DNA of 64,000 nt from Galbitalea sp. SE-J8 (lineage in GTDB: Bacteria > Actinomycetota > Actinomycetes > Actinomycetales > Microbacteriaceae), in the NCBI RefSeq assembly GCF_030345695.1, contig NZ_JAUASV010000013.1, positions 25,442-89,441 on the forward strand, given 5' to 3'. Below, one piece after another: positions 7,249 through 15,411 of this stretch. The translations under genes and the position numbers were made by a program. The number at the start of each line of letters is the position of its first letter. Positions within the stretch are counted from its first letter, which is position 1. The notes beneath the pieces were generated by a model that was given only the letters and a program-made list of their open reading frames with translations, was not told where the DNA came from and made no database searches.

Positions 7249-8457
7249 ATGCCCCGCTCACCCCGTCCCGTCCTCGGCCGCACGGCGACCTTCTGGTCAT
7301 CCGCCGTCGTGCTCGCGCTCTCCCTCTGGGCCAGCGGGGCGCCGAGCGTGCTCTACCCCGTCTACGCCGCGGACTGGCACCTGACCCCCGTGATCACGAC
7401 GAGCGTGTTCGGCACCTACCCGGTCGCCCTGCTCGCCGTGCTGCTGCTGTTCGGGGGCATCTCGGATGCGATCGGTCGCCGGCGCGCGATCCTCATCGGC
7501 GTCGCGCTCATCGGCATCGCGAGCGCGGTGTTCGCCACGGCGAGCGGCGCGCCCTCGCTGTTCATCGGCCGCGCACTCCAGGGAGTCGGCACCGGGTTCG
7601 CGCTGAGCGCGGCGAGCGCGTCGCTCGTCGAGAGCTCGCCGTTCCGGTCGCCGCGGCTCGCGAGCTCGCTCACCACCGCCTCGACGTCGGGCGGACTGAC
7701 GCTGTCGCTCGTCGTCTCGGGCGTGCTCGCCCAGTTCCTGCCGCTGCCGCTCGTGCTCAGCTACCTCGTGCTCGCGCTGCTCAGCGCCGTGGCGCTCGTG
7801 CTCGTCGCGCTCACCCCCGACGACTCGGCGACCGGCGTGCGGTTCGCGCCCCGACCGCTGCGGCCGGCGCCCGGCATCCGTCTGCCCATCGCGATCGCCG
7901 CGGTCAGCGTGAGCATCGCCTACGCCGTCGGCGCGATGTTCCTGTCGCTCGGCGCGCAGATGGCGCGCGAGCTCACGGGCACGAACGACCTCGCCGTGAT
8001 CGGCGCGCTGCTCGGCATCTCGACGATCGTCATCCTCGTCACGTCGCTGCTCATCTCGCGCGTACCGGCGCTCGCGAGCGTGACGACGGGAGCGCTCGCG
8101 TCGCTCGCCGCGGTGCTGCTCATGGCACTCGCCGCGGCGAGCGGATCGCTCGTGCTGTTCGTCGCATGGTGCGTCGTCGGCGGAGTCGGCTACGGGTTCG
8201 CCTTCACGGGCGGGCTCGCCCTCGTGAGCCGGGCGGCGCCCGCCCACCACCGCGGGGCGACGCTCTCACTCGTGTACCTCGTGAGCTACCTCGTGCAGGC
8301 CGTGACGGCGGTCGGCGCGGGCGCGATCGCGACGGCGGTCGGGCTCGGCGAGGCCGTCGACCTCGTCGCTCCGTTGCTCGCCGTGCTGTGCGCCCTCGGA
8401 CTGGCGCTCGTCGGGGTGAGCGCGGCCGCGTCACGGCGCCGCGCCGCGACGGCCTGA
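7249..8457 (+). CDS. MFS transporter (drug or sugar efflux type)
   Basis: 402 residues with about 12 predicted membrane spans. The family signature between spans 2 and 3 appears as GGISDAIGRRRAILIG, and span 5 carries the proline/glycine-rich pattern of proton-linked exporters. The ATG at 7249 is chosen because the upstream extension would cover the regulator's operator. Divergent from the HxlR regulator, so probably induced by a toxic or redox-active compound. Substrate unknown. Confidence 0.9.
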   Translation: MPRSPRPVLGRTATFWSSAVVLALSLWASGAPSVLYPVYAADWHLTPVITTSVFGTYPVALLAVLLLFGGISDAIGRRRAILIGVALIGIASAVFATASGAPSLFIGRALQGVGTGFALSAASASLVESSPFRSPRLASSLTTASTSGGLTLSLVVSGVLAQFLPLPLVLSYLVLALLSAVALVLVALTPDDSATGVRFAPRPLRPAPGIRLPIAIAAVSVSIAYAVGAMFLSLGAQMARELTGTNDLAVIGALLGISTIVILVTSLLISRVPALASVTTGALASLAAVLLMALAAASGSLVLFVAWCVVGGVGYGFAFTGGLALVSRAAPAHHRGATLSLVYLVSYLVQAVTAVGAGAIATAVGLGEAVDLVAPLLAVLCALGLALVGVSAAASRRRAATA

Positions 8458-8493
8458 GCCCCGCTAGCCTCGCACCATGCGGGGTCGGCAGCC

Positions 8494-9939
8494 GTGATCG
8501 TCCAGATCGTCGCGTGGGCGCTCATCGCCGTCGACTTCTGCGTGCGCGTCGTGTCGCTCGTCGTCGTGCCGCGCAACCGGCGCCCGCAGACGGCGCTCGC
8601 CTGGCTGCTCGCGATCAACTTCCTGCCGTACCTCGGCATCCTGCTGTTCCTGCTGCTCGGCAGCGCCCGGCTGCCGCGTCGGCGCCGCCAGCGGCAGGCG
8701 ACGGTCGACGCGCTCATCCGCCGGGCGACCGAGGGACTCGCCGACGACAGCGCCGAGGAGTGGCCGTCGTGGTTCCGCACGAGCGTCGCGCTCAGTCGAG
8801 CGCTCGGCGCGATCCCGCTCGCGAGCGGCAACGCCGGCACCGTCTGGGCGGATGACGCGCGAGCGCTCGACGCGATGGTGCGGGCCATCGACGGCGCGGC
8901 CCGCACCGTCAACGCGGAGTTCTACATCCTGCTGCTCGACGACACCAGCGCCCCCTTCTTCGACGCGCTCGAGCGGGCGCACCGGCGCGGGGTCACCGTG
9001 CGGGTGATGCTCGACCACCTCGGCAACCGGCGCTACCCGGGGTGGGGGCGCACCATCCGCCGGCTCGAGGCGATGGGCGTGCAGTGGCACCTGATGCTGC
9101 CGTTCCAGCCGCTGCGCGGCAAGATCCAGCGGCCCGATCTGCGCAACCACCGCAAGCTGCTCGTCGTGGACGGCGCGGTCGCGTTCACCGGGTCGCGCAA
9201 CATCGTCGACCCCGGATACCAGACCGGCAAGAACGCGCGGCGGCACCTGCGCTGGCACGACTTCATGGTCGAGTTCCGCGGGCCGGTGGTCGCGGCGCTC
9301 GACGTGCTCTTCGTCACCGACTGGTACTGCGAGACCGACGAGCTCATCGACACGACGCCGTCGATCGAGTCCATCGAGCGCGTCGGCACGCTCGACTGCC
9401 AGGTCGTGCCGTCGGGCCCCGGCTTCGACGGCGAGAACAATCTGCGGCTGTTCCTCGCGCTCGTGCACTCGGCGCAGCACCGCATCGTGATCACGAGTCC
9501 GTATTTCGTGCCCGACGACGCCATGCTCTACGCGATCACGACGGCGGCCGAGAGCGGGGTCGAGGTCGAGCTGTTCGTGAGCGCGATCGGGGACCAGTGG
9601 GCGGTGTTCCATGCGCAGCGCAGCTACTACGAGGCCCTGCTCACCGCGGGGGTGCGCATCCGGCTCTACGAGGCGCCCGTCGTGCTGCACTCGAAGCACT
9701 TCACGGTCGACGACGAGATCGCGGTGATCGGATCGAGCAACATGGACATGCGCTCGTTCACGCTCGACCTCGAGCTCTCGGTCATGGTGCGGGGCGAGGC
9801 GTTCCTGGCCCAGATGCGCGCCGTGCAGGAGGACTACCGCGCGCACTCCCGCGAGCTCACCGTTGAGGAGTGGAACGCCCGGGGGCGGTGGGCGACCGCC
9901 GTCGACAACATCGCGCGCCTGACGAGCGTGCTGCAGTGA
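8494..9939 (+). CDS. cls: Cardiolipin synthase (phospholipase D family)
   Basis: 481 residues. Makes cardiolipin at the membrane by phosphatidyl transfer. Two N-terminal spans (VQIVAWALIAVDFCVRVVSL and LLAINFLPYLGILLFLLLG) precede two PLD domains with complete HKD motifs: NHRKLLVVDG near residue 220 and LHSKHFTVDDEIAVIGSSN near residue 400. The GTG start at 8494 begins just before the first span. The gene is followed 21 bp after its stop by a 64-bp inverted repeat shared with the convergent tetR gene. Confidence 0.93.
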   Translation: MIVQIVAWALIAVDFCVRVVSLVVVPRNRRPQTALAWLLAINFLPYLGILLFLLLGSARLPRRRRQRQATVDALIRRATEGLADDSAEEWPSWFRTSVALSRALGAIPLASGNAGTVWADDARALDAMVRAIDGAARTVNAEFYILLLDDTSAPFFDALERAHRRGVTVRVMLDHLGNRRYPGWGRTIRRLEAMGVQWHLMLPFQPLRGKIQRPDLRNHRKLLVVDGAVAFTGSRNIVDPGYQTGKNARRHLRWHDFMVEFRGPVVAALDVLFVTDWYCETDELIDTTPSIESIERVGTLDCQVVPSGPGFDGENNLRLFLALVHSAQHRIVITSPYFVPDDAMLYAITTAAESGVEVELFVSAIGDQWAVFHAQRSYYEALLTAGVRIRLYEAPVVLHSKHFTVDDEIAVIGSSNMDMRSFTLDLELSVMVRGEAFLAQMRAVQEDYRAHSRELTVEEWNARGRWATAVDNIARLTSVLQ

Positions 9940-9960
9940 CCCGCTGAGGCTCCAGTGATT

Positions 9961-10024
9961 CGCTGAGGGGACGCATCCGGTCGGTATGCGGCACCCGGAA
10001 ACGACGGAATGCGTCCCCTCAGCG
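9961..10024. repeat. 64-bp palindromic element, copy A
   Basis: Inverted repeat with arms CGCTGAGGGGACGCAT (9961-9976) and ATGCGTCCCCTCAGCG (10009-10024), centre of 32 bases. It lies between two convergent genes; the right arm supplies the last codon and the stop codon of the tetR gene ending at 10019. Four other copies in the window have the same total length. Confidence 0.9.
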
Positions 10025-10588
10025 GAAGAGCATGCCGAGCAGGCGTGGCACGAGCTCGTCGTCGAGGGTCCACGGCAGGAAGATCACCCGGTACATGATC
10101 GGGGCGAGCAGGCCGTCGATGACCGTGTCGGCGGTGAGCGCCGCATCCGTTCCGGGGGTGGGCGCCGCATCCGTTCCGACGCGATCGACGATGAGCTGCG
10201 CCTCCGAGCGCCGGTTGCGCAGGCAGTCGCTCTCGAGCTCGCCGGCGGTCGACGCGCCGCCACGCAGCAGGGCGGCGTTGACCGGATTGCGGTAGTGCTC
10301 GACGATCTCGGCGGCCCACAGCTCGAGGTCGCGGCGGATGTCGCCGGTGTCGGGGATCGGACGTGCCGGATCGAGGCGGTACGTCGCCACGTCGTTGATC
10401 ATCGTCGGCAGATCGCCCCAGCGCCGGTAGACGCTCGACGGCTGCACGCCCGCGCGCTCGGCGATCATCGGGATCGTGACGCGCTCGCGGCCCTTCTCGG
10501 CGATGAGCTCCTCGACGGCCGTCTTCACGCTCGCGAGCACGGCGGCACTTCGACCGCCGGGACGTCTCGCGACCTCATTCTCGGGCAT
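10019..10588 (-). CDS. TetR-family repressor
   Basis: 189 residues. Helix-turn-helix at about residues 12-60 (AVLASVKTAVEELIAEKGRE, IPMIAERAGVQPSSVYRRWG). The C-terminal part resembles the TetR_C domain seen next to MFS exporters. The ATG at 10588 is the first after the operator region; the longer upstream frame overlaps the divergent gene. The last two codons (CGC TGA) fall inside the 64-bp palindromic element. Probably controls the divergent MFS gene through the GCAA...TTGC sites between them. Confidence 0.9.
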   Translation of the reverse strand: MPENEVARRPGGRSAAVLASVKTAVEELIAEKGRERVTIPMIAERAGVQPSSVYRRWGDLPTMINDVATYRLDPARPIPDTGDIRRDLELWAAEIVEHYRNPVNAALLRGGASTAGELESDCLRNRRSEAQLIVDRVGTDAAPTPGTDAALTADTVIDGLLAPIMYRVIFLPWTLDDELVPRLLGMLFR

Positions 10589-10592
10589 AAAT

Positions 10593-10654
10593 GCAATCCT
10601 AGTTGCTTTAACCTCCGAGCGGGAGTACGGTCCCGATAACGCAAACCGATTTGC
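10593..10654. promoter_or_regulatory. Twin operators in divergent tetR/MFS promoter region
   Basis: Two related sites in the same orientation: GCAATCCTAGTTGCTTTA (10593-10610) and GCAAACCGATTTGCTTTA (10641-10658). Each contains a GCAA...TTGC dyad followed by TTTA. The spacing is 48 bp. One site sits 5 bases upstream of the tetR start and the other 17 bases upstream of the MFS start, so binding would block both promoters. Assignment to this TetR is inferred. Confidence 0.7.
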
Positions 10655-10670
10655 TTTAGGGAGCCGCCCC

Positions 10671-11891
10671 GTGTCCGTCAGCACCGCATCCATCCCGGTC
10701 GTCCCGGCGTCGCGCCGCCGGGCGATCTCACAGCGCGCATCCTTCGTCGGCATCTCGATCACCCTCGTCGCGTTCTTCGTCGCGGCCGGGGCGCCGGCGC
10801 CGCTGCTCGGCGCGCTCGAGTCGCGCTGGGGCTTCCCGACCTGGGAGCTCGGCGTCGCGTTCAGCGCCTACGCGTTCGCGCTGCTGCTCACCCTGCTCGT
10901 GGTGGGGTCGCTCTCCGACCACCTCGGACGCCGGCCCGTGCTCATCGGATCGCTCGCCCTCGAGCTCGTCGCGCTCGCCGTGTTCTTCGCGGCCGGCAGC
11001 GTCGAGTGGCTCATCGTCGCTCGCGTGCTGCAGGGCATCGCTACCGGCGGCGCGACCGCGGCGTTCACCGCCGCCGTCATCGAGTTCGCCCCCGCGCACC
11101 GCAAGCGGCTCGGCGCGATCATCGGCGGCGCGGCCCCCGCCGGCGGACTCGGACTGGGCGCGCTCATCGCGGGCGGGCTCGAGTCGGTGACGGATGCGAC
11201 GCCCCAGCTCGTCTTCGGATCCCTCGCGATCGTGATGGTCGCCGGCGTCATCGTCGCGGCGCTCAGCGCCGAGACCGTGACCCCGGTGCCGGGAGCGCTC
11301 GCGTCCCTCCGGCCGCACCTCGCGATCCCGCGCGCCGCGCGCGGCACGTTCCGCCGGGTCGTGCCGACGGTGCTCGCGGCCTGGATGGTGCCGACCCTGT
11401 TCATCGGACTGCTGCCGACGGTGCTCGCCGGGGTGTTCGGCATCCACGACACGCTGGTCGGCGGCGTCATCTCGTTCCTGCAGCCGGGCGCCGCCGCGAT
11501 CGCGGGCGCGCTGACCGGCGGCCGTCGCGCGCGCTCGATGCTCGTGCTCGCCCCGGCGCTCGTCGCGGTCGGGGCGCTCGGCATCATCCTCGGCATCGCG
11601 CTCGTCGCCCTCCCGGTGCTCGTGCTCGGCGGGATCGTCGGCGGCAGCGGGTTCGGCATCGGGTTCTCGGCCGCGCTGCGCGAGCTCACTCCGCTCGCGC
11701 AGCCGCACGAGCGCGCGGGCCTGTTCGCCGGGCTCTACCTCGTGTCGTACCTCGCGTTCGGCGTGCCCGCGGTGGTGGCGACGGCGCTCGTGGCGCCGCT
11801 GGGCGTGCTTCCCGTGGCGCTCGGCTTCGGCGCGGTGATCCTCCTCGCGGCGGGCATCGGCCTCGCGGCCCAGCTGCTCCCTCGGCGCTGA
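10671..11891 (+). CDS. MFS transporter
   Basis: 406 residues with about 12 membrane spans. The loop signature is GSLSDHLGRRPVLIGSLALE, and VARVLQGIATGGATAAF marks span 4. The GTG at 10671 has AGGGAG at suitable spacing. The gene is divergent from a TetR repressor with shared operators, pointing to an inducible exporter. The stop codon is followed 13 bp later by a 64-bp palindromic element. Confidence 0.9.
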   Translation: MSVSTASIPVVPASRRRAISQRASFVGISITLVAFFVAAGAPAPLLGALESRWGFPTWELGVAFSAYAFALLLTLLVVGSLSDHLGRRPVLIGSLALELVALAVFFAAGSVEWLIVARVLQGIATGGATAAFTAAVIEFAPAHRKRLGAIIGGAAPAGGLGLGALIAGGLESVTDATPQLVFGSLAIVMVAGVIVAALSAETVTPVPGALASLRPHLAIPRAARGTFRRVVPTVLAAWMVPTLFIGLLPTVLAGVFGIHDTLVGGVISFLQPGAAAIAGALTGGRRARSMLVLAPALVAVGALGIILGIALVALPVLVLGGIVGGSGFGIGFSAALRELTPLAQPHERAGLFAGLYLVSYLAFGVPAVVATALVAPLGVLPVALGFGAVILLAAGIGLAAQLLPRR

Positions 11892-11904
11892 GCGCGTCCG
11901 TTCT

Positions 11905-11968
11905 CGCTGAGGGGACGCAAACTGCTGCTTCGGACGCGTTCAGAGCGACAGGATGCGTCCCCTCAGCG
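11905..11968. repeat. 64-bp palindromic element, copy B
   Basis: Arms CGCTGAGGGGACGCA and ATGCGTCCCCTCAGCG, with a centre that differs from copy A. It sits 13 bp after the stop of the upstream MFS gene and 43 bp before the next one, both on the plus strand. Confidence 0.9.
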
Positions 11969-12011
11969 ACGGAGTGGGCGCACGCCGGGCCGCCACTAGG
12001 CTCGGAGGATC

Positions 12012-13229
12012 GTGGCAGCATCCGTCCCCCCGCCGCCGCTCGCCGGGCGGAGCCGGATGCTGTGGGTGACGATCGCGATCGTCCTCATCGGTCTCGTGCT
12101 GCGCTCGCCCGTCGTCGCGGTCGCGCCCGTCGTGCGCGGCATCCAGCTCGACCTCGGCGTCGGCGCCTCGGTCGTGGCGCTGCTCACGAGCATCCCGGTG
12201 CTGTGCTTCGCGGTCGCGACGCCGTTCGCGGTGTGGCTCGCGAACCGCGGCGGCACGCCGTTCGCGATGACCGCGGGCCTCGCCGCGATCGTGGTCGGAG
12301 CGATCGTGCGCTCGGTCGGCGACGTGCCCGCGGTGTTCGCCGGCACGGCGCTGCTCGGCATCGGCATCACGGTCGGCAACGTCATCGTGCCCGTCGTGAT
12401 CCGCCGCGAGTACTCGGGCCGGCGTGCGCGCCTCATGACGCCGCTGTACACGTCGACGCTCAACATCGGCTCGGCGGCGGCGACGCTCGGCGCCCCGCCC
12501 ATCGCCGCCGGCGCCGGGTGGCGCGTCGCCATCGCGGTCTGGGCGTTCGCGGCGGTCGTCGCGATCGCCGTGCTGCTCGGCCTCAACGGATGGCGCCGCT
12601 CGCTCGTCCCGCTGCCCGCGGCGCTCCCCGAGCTCACCGAGGACCACGTGCCGCCGCGCCTGTTCCGCAGCGCGACGACGTGGATGCTCGCGGCGGCGTT
12701 CGCCGGCCAGGCGTTCGCCTACTACTCGGTCACCGCCTGGCTGCCGACCCTGCTCGCCGACGAGGTCGGCACGTCGACGACCGCGTCGGGCGCGATCGCT
12801 GCGGTGTTCCAGATCAGCGCGATCGCGGGGGCGTTCCTCGTGCCGGCCGTCGCGTCCCGTCTCGGCGACGCCGCCGGGGTCACCGTGATCGGCGCGATGT
12901 GGATGACGGTGCCGATCGGATTCCTCCTCGCGCCCGGCGCGTGGGCGGTGTGGTGCGTCGTGGGCGGCGCCGCGCAGGGAGGCGGCTTCACGGCGATCAC
13001 GATCCTCGTCGTGGTGCTCGCGCGCGACGACCGCCACGCGTCACGCCTCTCGGGCCTCGTGCAGGGCGTCGCCTACGCCGTCGCGGCGCTCGGTCCGCTC
13101 GTGGTCGGGGCCGTGCACGAGGCCGTCGGCGGCTGGGTCGCACCGCTGCTCGTGGTGCTCGCGGCGACATCCGTCTACCTCGTCGTCGGAACGCTCGCGG
13201 GCGTGCGGATCGGACGTAGGGCACGATGA
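12012..13229 (+). CDS. CynX/NimT-type MFS transporter
   Basis: 405 residues, 12 spans. The N-terminal segment [20 protein letters not shown] is characteristic of the CynX/NimT branch (cyanate and 2-nitroimidazole transporters), as is [12 protein letters not shown] around residue 125. The GTG start at 12012 is preceded closely by GGAGGAT. It ends 4 bp before the next gene, so the two are probably co-transcribed. The real substrate is unknown. Confidence 0.87.
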   Translation: MAASVPPPPLAGRSRMLWVTIAIVLIGLVLRSPVVAVAPVVRGIQLDLGVGASVVALLTSIPVLCFAVATPFAVWLANRGGTPFAMTAGLAAIVVGAIVRSVGDVPAVFAGTALLGIGITVGNVIVPVVIRREYSGRRARLMTPLYTSTLNIGSAAATLGAPPIAAGAGWRVAIAVWAFAAVVAIAVLLGLNGWRRSLVPLPAALPELTEDHVPPRLFRSATTWMLAAAFAGQAFAYYSVTAWLPTLLADEVGTSTTASGAIAAVFQISAIAGAFLVPAVASRLGDAAGVTVIGAMWMTVPIGFLLAPGAWAVWCVVGGAAQGGGFTAITILVVVLARDDRHASRLSGLVQGVAYAVAALGPLVVGAVHEAVGGWVAPLLVVLAATSVYLVVGTLAGVRIGRRAR

Positions 13230-13233
13230 GGCC

Positions 13234-13671
13234 ATGCCACTGAACGGGGAGTACGCACCGAGCACCGCCGAGCGGGCCCGCGTGCAGGCCGAGACCTTCG
13301 AGGCGACGGGCGGCGCGCAGGCAGCCGAGCTGCACGGCAAGCCGATCATCGTGCTGACGAGTGTCGGCGCGAAGAGCGGCAAGCTGCGCAAGACCGCGCT
13401 CATGCGCGTCGAGCACGACGGCGTCTATGCCGTCGTGGCGTCGAAGGGCGGGGCGCCCCAGCACCCGGTCTGGTACTGGAACCTCGTCGCCAACCCGCAC
13501 GTCGAGCTCCAGGACGGCGCCGACAGGCGCGACTACGACGCACACCTCGCCGAGGGCGCTGAGCACGAGGAATGGTGGGCGCGCGCGGTCGAGGCGTGGC
13601 CCGACTACGCGACGTACCAGACGAAGACGACGCGCCGCATCCCGGTGTTCGTGCTCGTGCCCAGGGACTGA
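13234..13671 (+). CDS. Deazaflavin(F420)-dependent nitroreductase-family protein
   Basis: 145 residues, the usual length of the split-barrel DDN family that uses F420 or flavin to reduce quinones and nitro compounds. Recognisable parts are [19 protein letters not shown], then [20 protein letters not shown] and [12 protein letters not shown], and the end [14 protein letters not shown] segment [14 protein letters not shown]. It follows the transporter by 4 bp. Whether this organism makes F420 is not shown here. Confidence 0.88.
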   Translation: MPLNGEYAPSTAERARVQAETFEATGGAQAAELHGKPIIVLTSVGAKSGKLRKTALMRVEHDGVYAVVASKGGAPQHPVWYWNLVANPHVELQDGADRRDYDAHLAEGAEHEEWWARAVEAWPDYATYQTKTTRRIPVFVLVPRD

Positions 13672-13723
13672 GCATCGGCTGATCGCACCGATCCCGGCCG
13701 TGGCGCGCCGGTAGCGTCACGCC

Positions 13724-14782
13724 ATGACCCGGATCGCGGCCGTCGCGCCGGTGCTGCCCGCGCACGTCTACCCGCAGGCGGCGATCACGGCCGAGCTCGC
13801 GCCGCTGCTCACGCGAGACCCGGGCCGACGCGCGGTCATGGAGCGCCTGCACTCGTCGAGCCGCATCGCCCACCGGCACACCGCGCTGCCCCTCGAGGCG
13901 TACCGGTCGCTGGGCTCGTTCCGGGAGGCGAACGACGCGTTCATCCGCATCGCGACCGACCTGCTCGAGGGTGCGCTGAGGACAGCGCTGACGGATGCCG
14001 CGCTCGCGCCCGCCGACATCGACGCGCTGTTCTTCACCTCGGTCACCGGGATCGCCGCGCCGAGCGTCGACGCGCTGCTCGCGACGCGCATGGGCATGCG
14101 CCCGGACGTCAAGCGCACCCCGTCGTTCGGCCTCGGCTGCGTCGCCGGCGCCGCCGGGCTCGCCCGGGTCGCGGACTACCTCGACGGTCATCCGGCCGAG
14201 GTCGCCGTGCTGCTGAGCGCCGAGCTGTGCTCGCTGACCCTGCAGCGCGACGACGGCACGACGGGCAACCTCGTCGCGACCGGCCTGTTCGGCGACGGGG
14301 CGACCGCCGTCGTGCTCGTCGGCGACGCACACCCGGCCGCGCGCGGACCGCGCATCGAGGCCACCCGCAGCGCGCTCTACCCGCATACCGATGACATCCT
14401 CGGCTGGCGCGTGGGCGGCACCGGGTTCGAGATCGTGCTGACGTCGGCCGTGGCATCCGTCGTCGACGCCCACCTGCCGGCGGATGCCGCGGCCTTCCTC
14501 GCCGCGCACGGGCTCACCGCCGCCGGCGTCGACCACTGGGTCGCGCATCCGGGAGGTCCACGGGTGCTCGAGGCGCTCGCCGCCGCGTTCGGGGTGCCGG
14601 ATGCCGCCCTGCAGCGCAGCTGGGACTCGCTCGAGGCGGTCGGCAACCTGTCGTCGTCGAGCGTGCTGCACGTGCTCGCCGACACGATCGAGCTGGACCG
14701 TCCCGCGCCCGGCGCGGTCGGCGTGATCGCCGCGCTCGGCCCGGGACTGAGCGCCGAGTTCGTGCTGATGCGGTGGCCGTGA
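13724..14782 (+). CDS. Type III polyketide synthase
   Basis: 352 residues, a normal size for a homodimeric chalcone-synthase-like enzyme that extends acyl-CoA starters with malonyl-CoA. The catalytic triad is visible: Cys in FGLGCVAGAAGLAR (about residue 140), His in WVAHPGGPRVLEA (about 273) and Asn in GNLSSSSVLHVL (about 306). It starts a three-gene set with a methyltransferase and a flavoprotein, overlapping the next gene by one base. The same trio (srsA, srsB, srsC) makes alkylresorcinols and quinones in Streptomyces, so an alkylresorcinol or alkylpyrone product is likely. Starter chain unknown. Confidence 0.93.
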   Translation: MTRIAAVAPVLPAHVYPQAAITAELAPLLTRDPGRRAVMERLHSSSRIAHRHTALPLEAYRSLGSFREANDAFIRIATDLLEGALRTALTDAALAPADIDALFFTSVTGIAAPSVDALLATRMGMRPDVKRTPSFGLGCVAGAAGLARVADYLDGHPAEVAVLLSAELCSLTLQRDDGTTGNLVATGLFGDGATAVVLVGDAHPAARGPRIEATRSALYPHTDDILGWRVGGTGFEIVLTSAVASVVDAHLPADAAAFLAAHGLTAAGVDHWVAHPGGPRVLEALAAAFGVPDAALQRSWDSLEAVGNLSSSSVLHVLADTIELDRPAPGAVGVIAALGPGLSAEFVLMRWP

Positions 14783-15411
14783 TGCCGTTCGCCGAGCCGT
14801 CGCTGGTGCCGGTGGTGGTGCTGCTGCCGGTGGTGGTGCCGGTGGTGGTGCCGGTGGTGGTGCCGGTGGTGCTGCTGCCGTCGGTGTCGCTGTCGGTGCT
14901 GCTGTTCTGGGCTCTCGTCGTCGGCACGGGCGCCGAGCGCGTCGGCGAGCTCGTCGTCTCGCGGCGCAACGCCGCAGCGGCTCTCGCCCGCGGCGGGGTC
15001 GAGTCGGGACGCCGCCAACTGCCGTGGATGATCGCACTGCACACCGCTCTGCTCGTCGGCTGTCTCGTCGAGGCGCCCTTCCGCCCGTTCGTGCCCGCGC
15101 TCGGCTGGCCGATGCTCGCCGTCGCGCTCGCCTGCCAGGCCGGGCGGTACTGGTGCATCGGATCGCTCGGCGCCGCGTGGAACACCCGCGTCATCGTGGT
15201 GCCGGGCGACCGGGCGGTCGCCGACCTCGGTCCGTACCGGTGGGTGCGGCATCCGAACTACTGGATCGTCGCGATCGAGGGCGTCGCGGTTCCGCTCGTG
15301 CACACCGCCTGGGTCACGGCGCTCGCGTTCACGGTGCTCAACGCGGTGCTGCTGCTGCGGTTCCGCATCCCGGTCGAGGAGCGGGCGCTGCGGGCGCTGG
15401 GGCCGCCGTGA
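14782..15411 (+). CDS. Isoprenylcysteine-methyltransferase-family membrane methyltransferase
   Basis: 209 residues. The C-terminal half carries the ICMT-family SAM-binding features: LGAAWNTRV, then GPYRWVRHPNYWIV (about residues 148-161) and the closing IPVEERAL. In type III PKS clusters this family O-methylates the phenolic product. The N-terminal membrane segment is unusual: it contains several copies of Pro-Val-Val-Val coded by a 12-bp tandem repeat. The ATG at 14782 overlaps the PKS stop (TGATG); a GTG three codons earlier is also possible. It overlaps the flavoprotein start at its end. Confidence 0.85.
   Translation: MPFAEPSLVPVVVLLPVVVPVVVPVVVPVVLLPSVSLSVLLFWALVVGTGAERVGELVVSRRNAAAALARGGVESGRRQLPWMIALHTALLVGCLVEAPFRPFVPALGWPMLAVALACQAGRYWCIGSLGAAWNTRVIVVPGDRAVADLGPYRWVRHPNYWIVAIEGVAVPLVHTAWVTALAFTVLNAVLLLRFRIPVEERALRALGPP
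14809..14876 (+). repeat. 12-bp tandem repeat (CCGGTGGTGGTG) inside the methyltransferase gene
   Basis: Several copies of CCGGTGGTGGTG, two of them interrupted by CTGCTG, encode PVVV units in the first membrane segment. Because the unit is 12 bases, slippage would change the length by four residues without breaking the frame. Confidence 0.85.

Noticed and set aside
9961..10024. A standard intrinsic terminator for the 64-bp element
   Set aside because: There is no T-rich tract after either arm, and the constant 64-bp length is not explained by terminator function, although a role in ending transcripts is possible.
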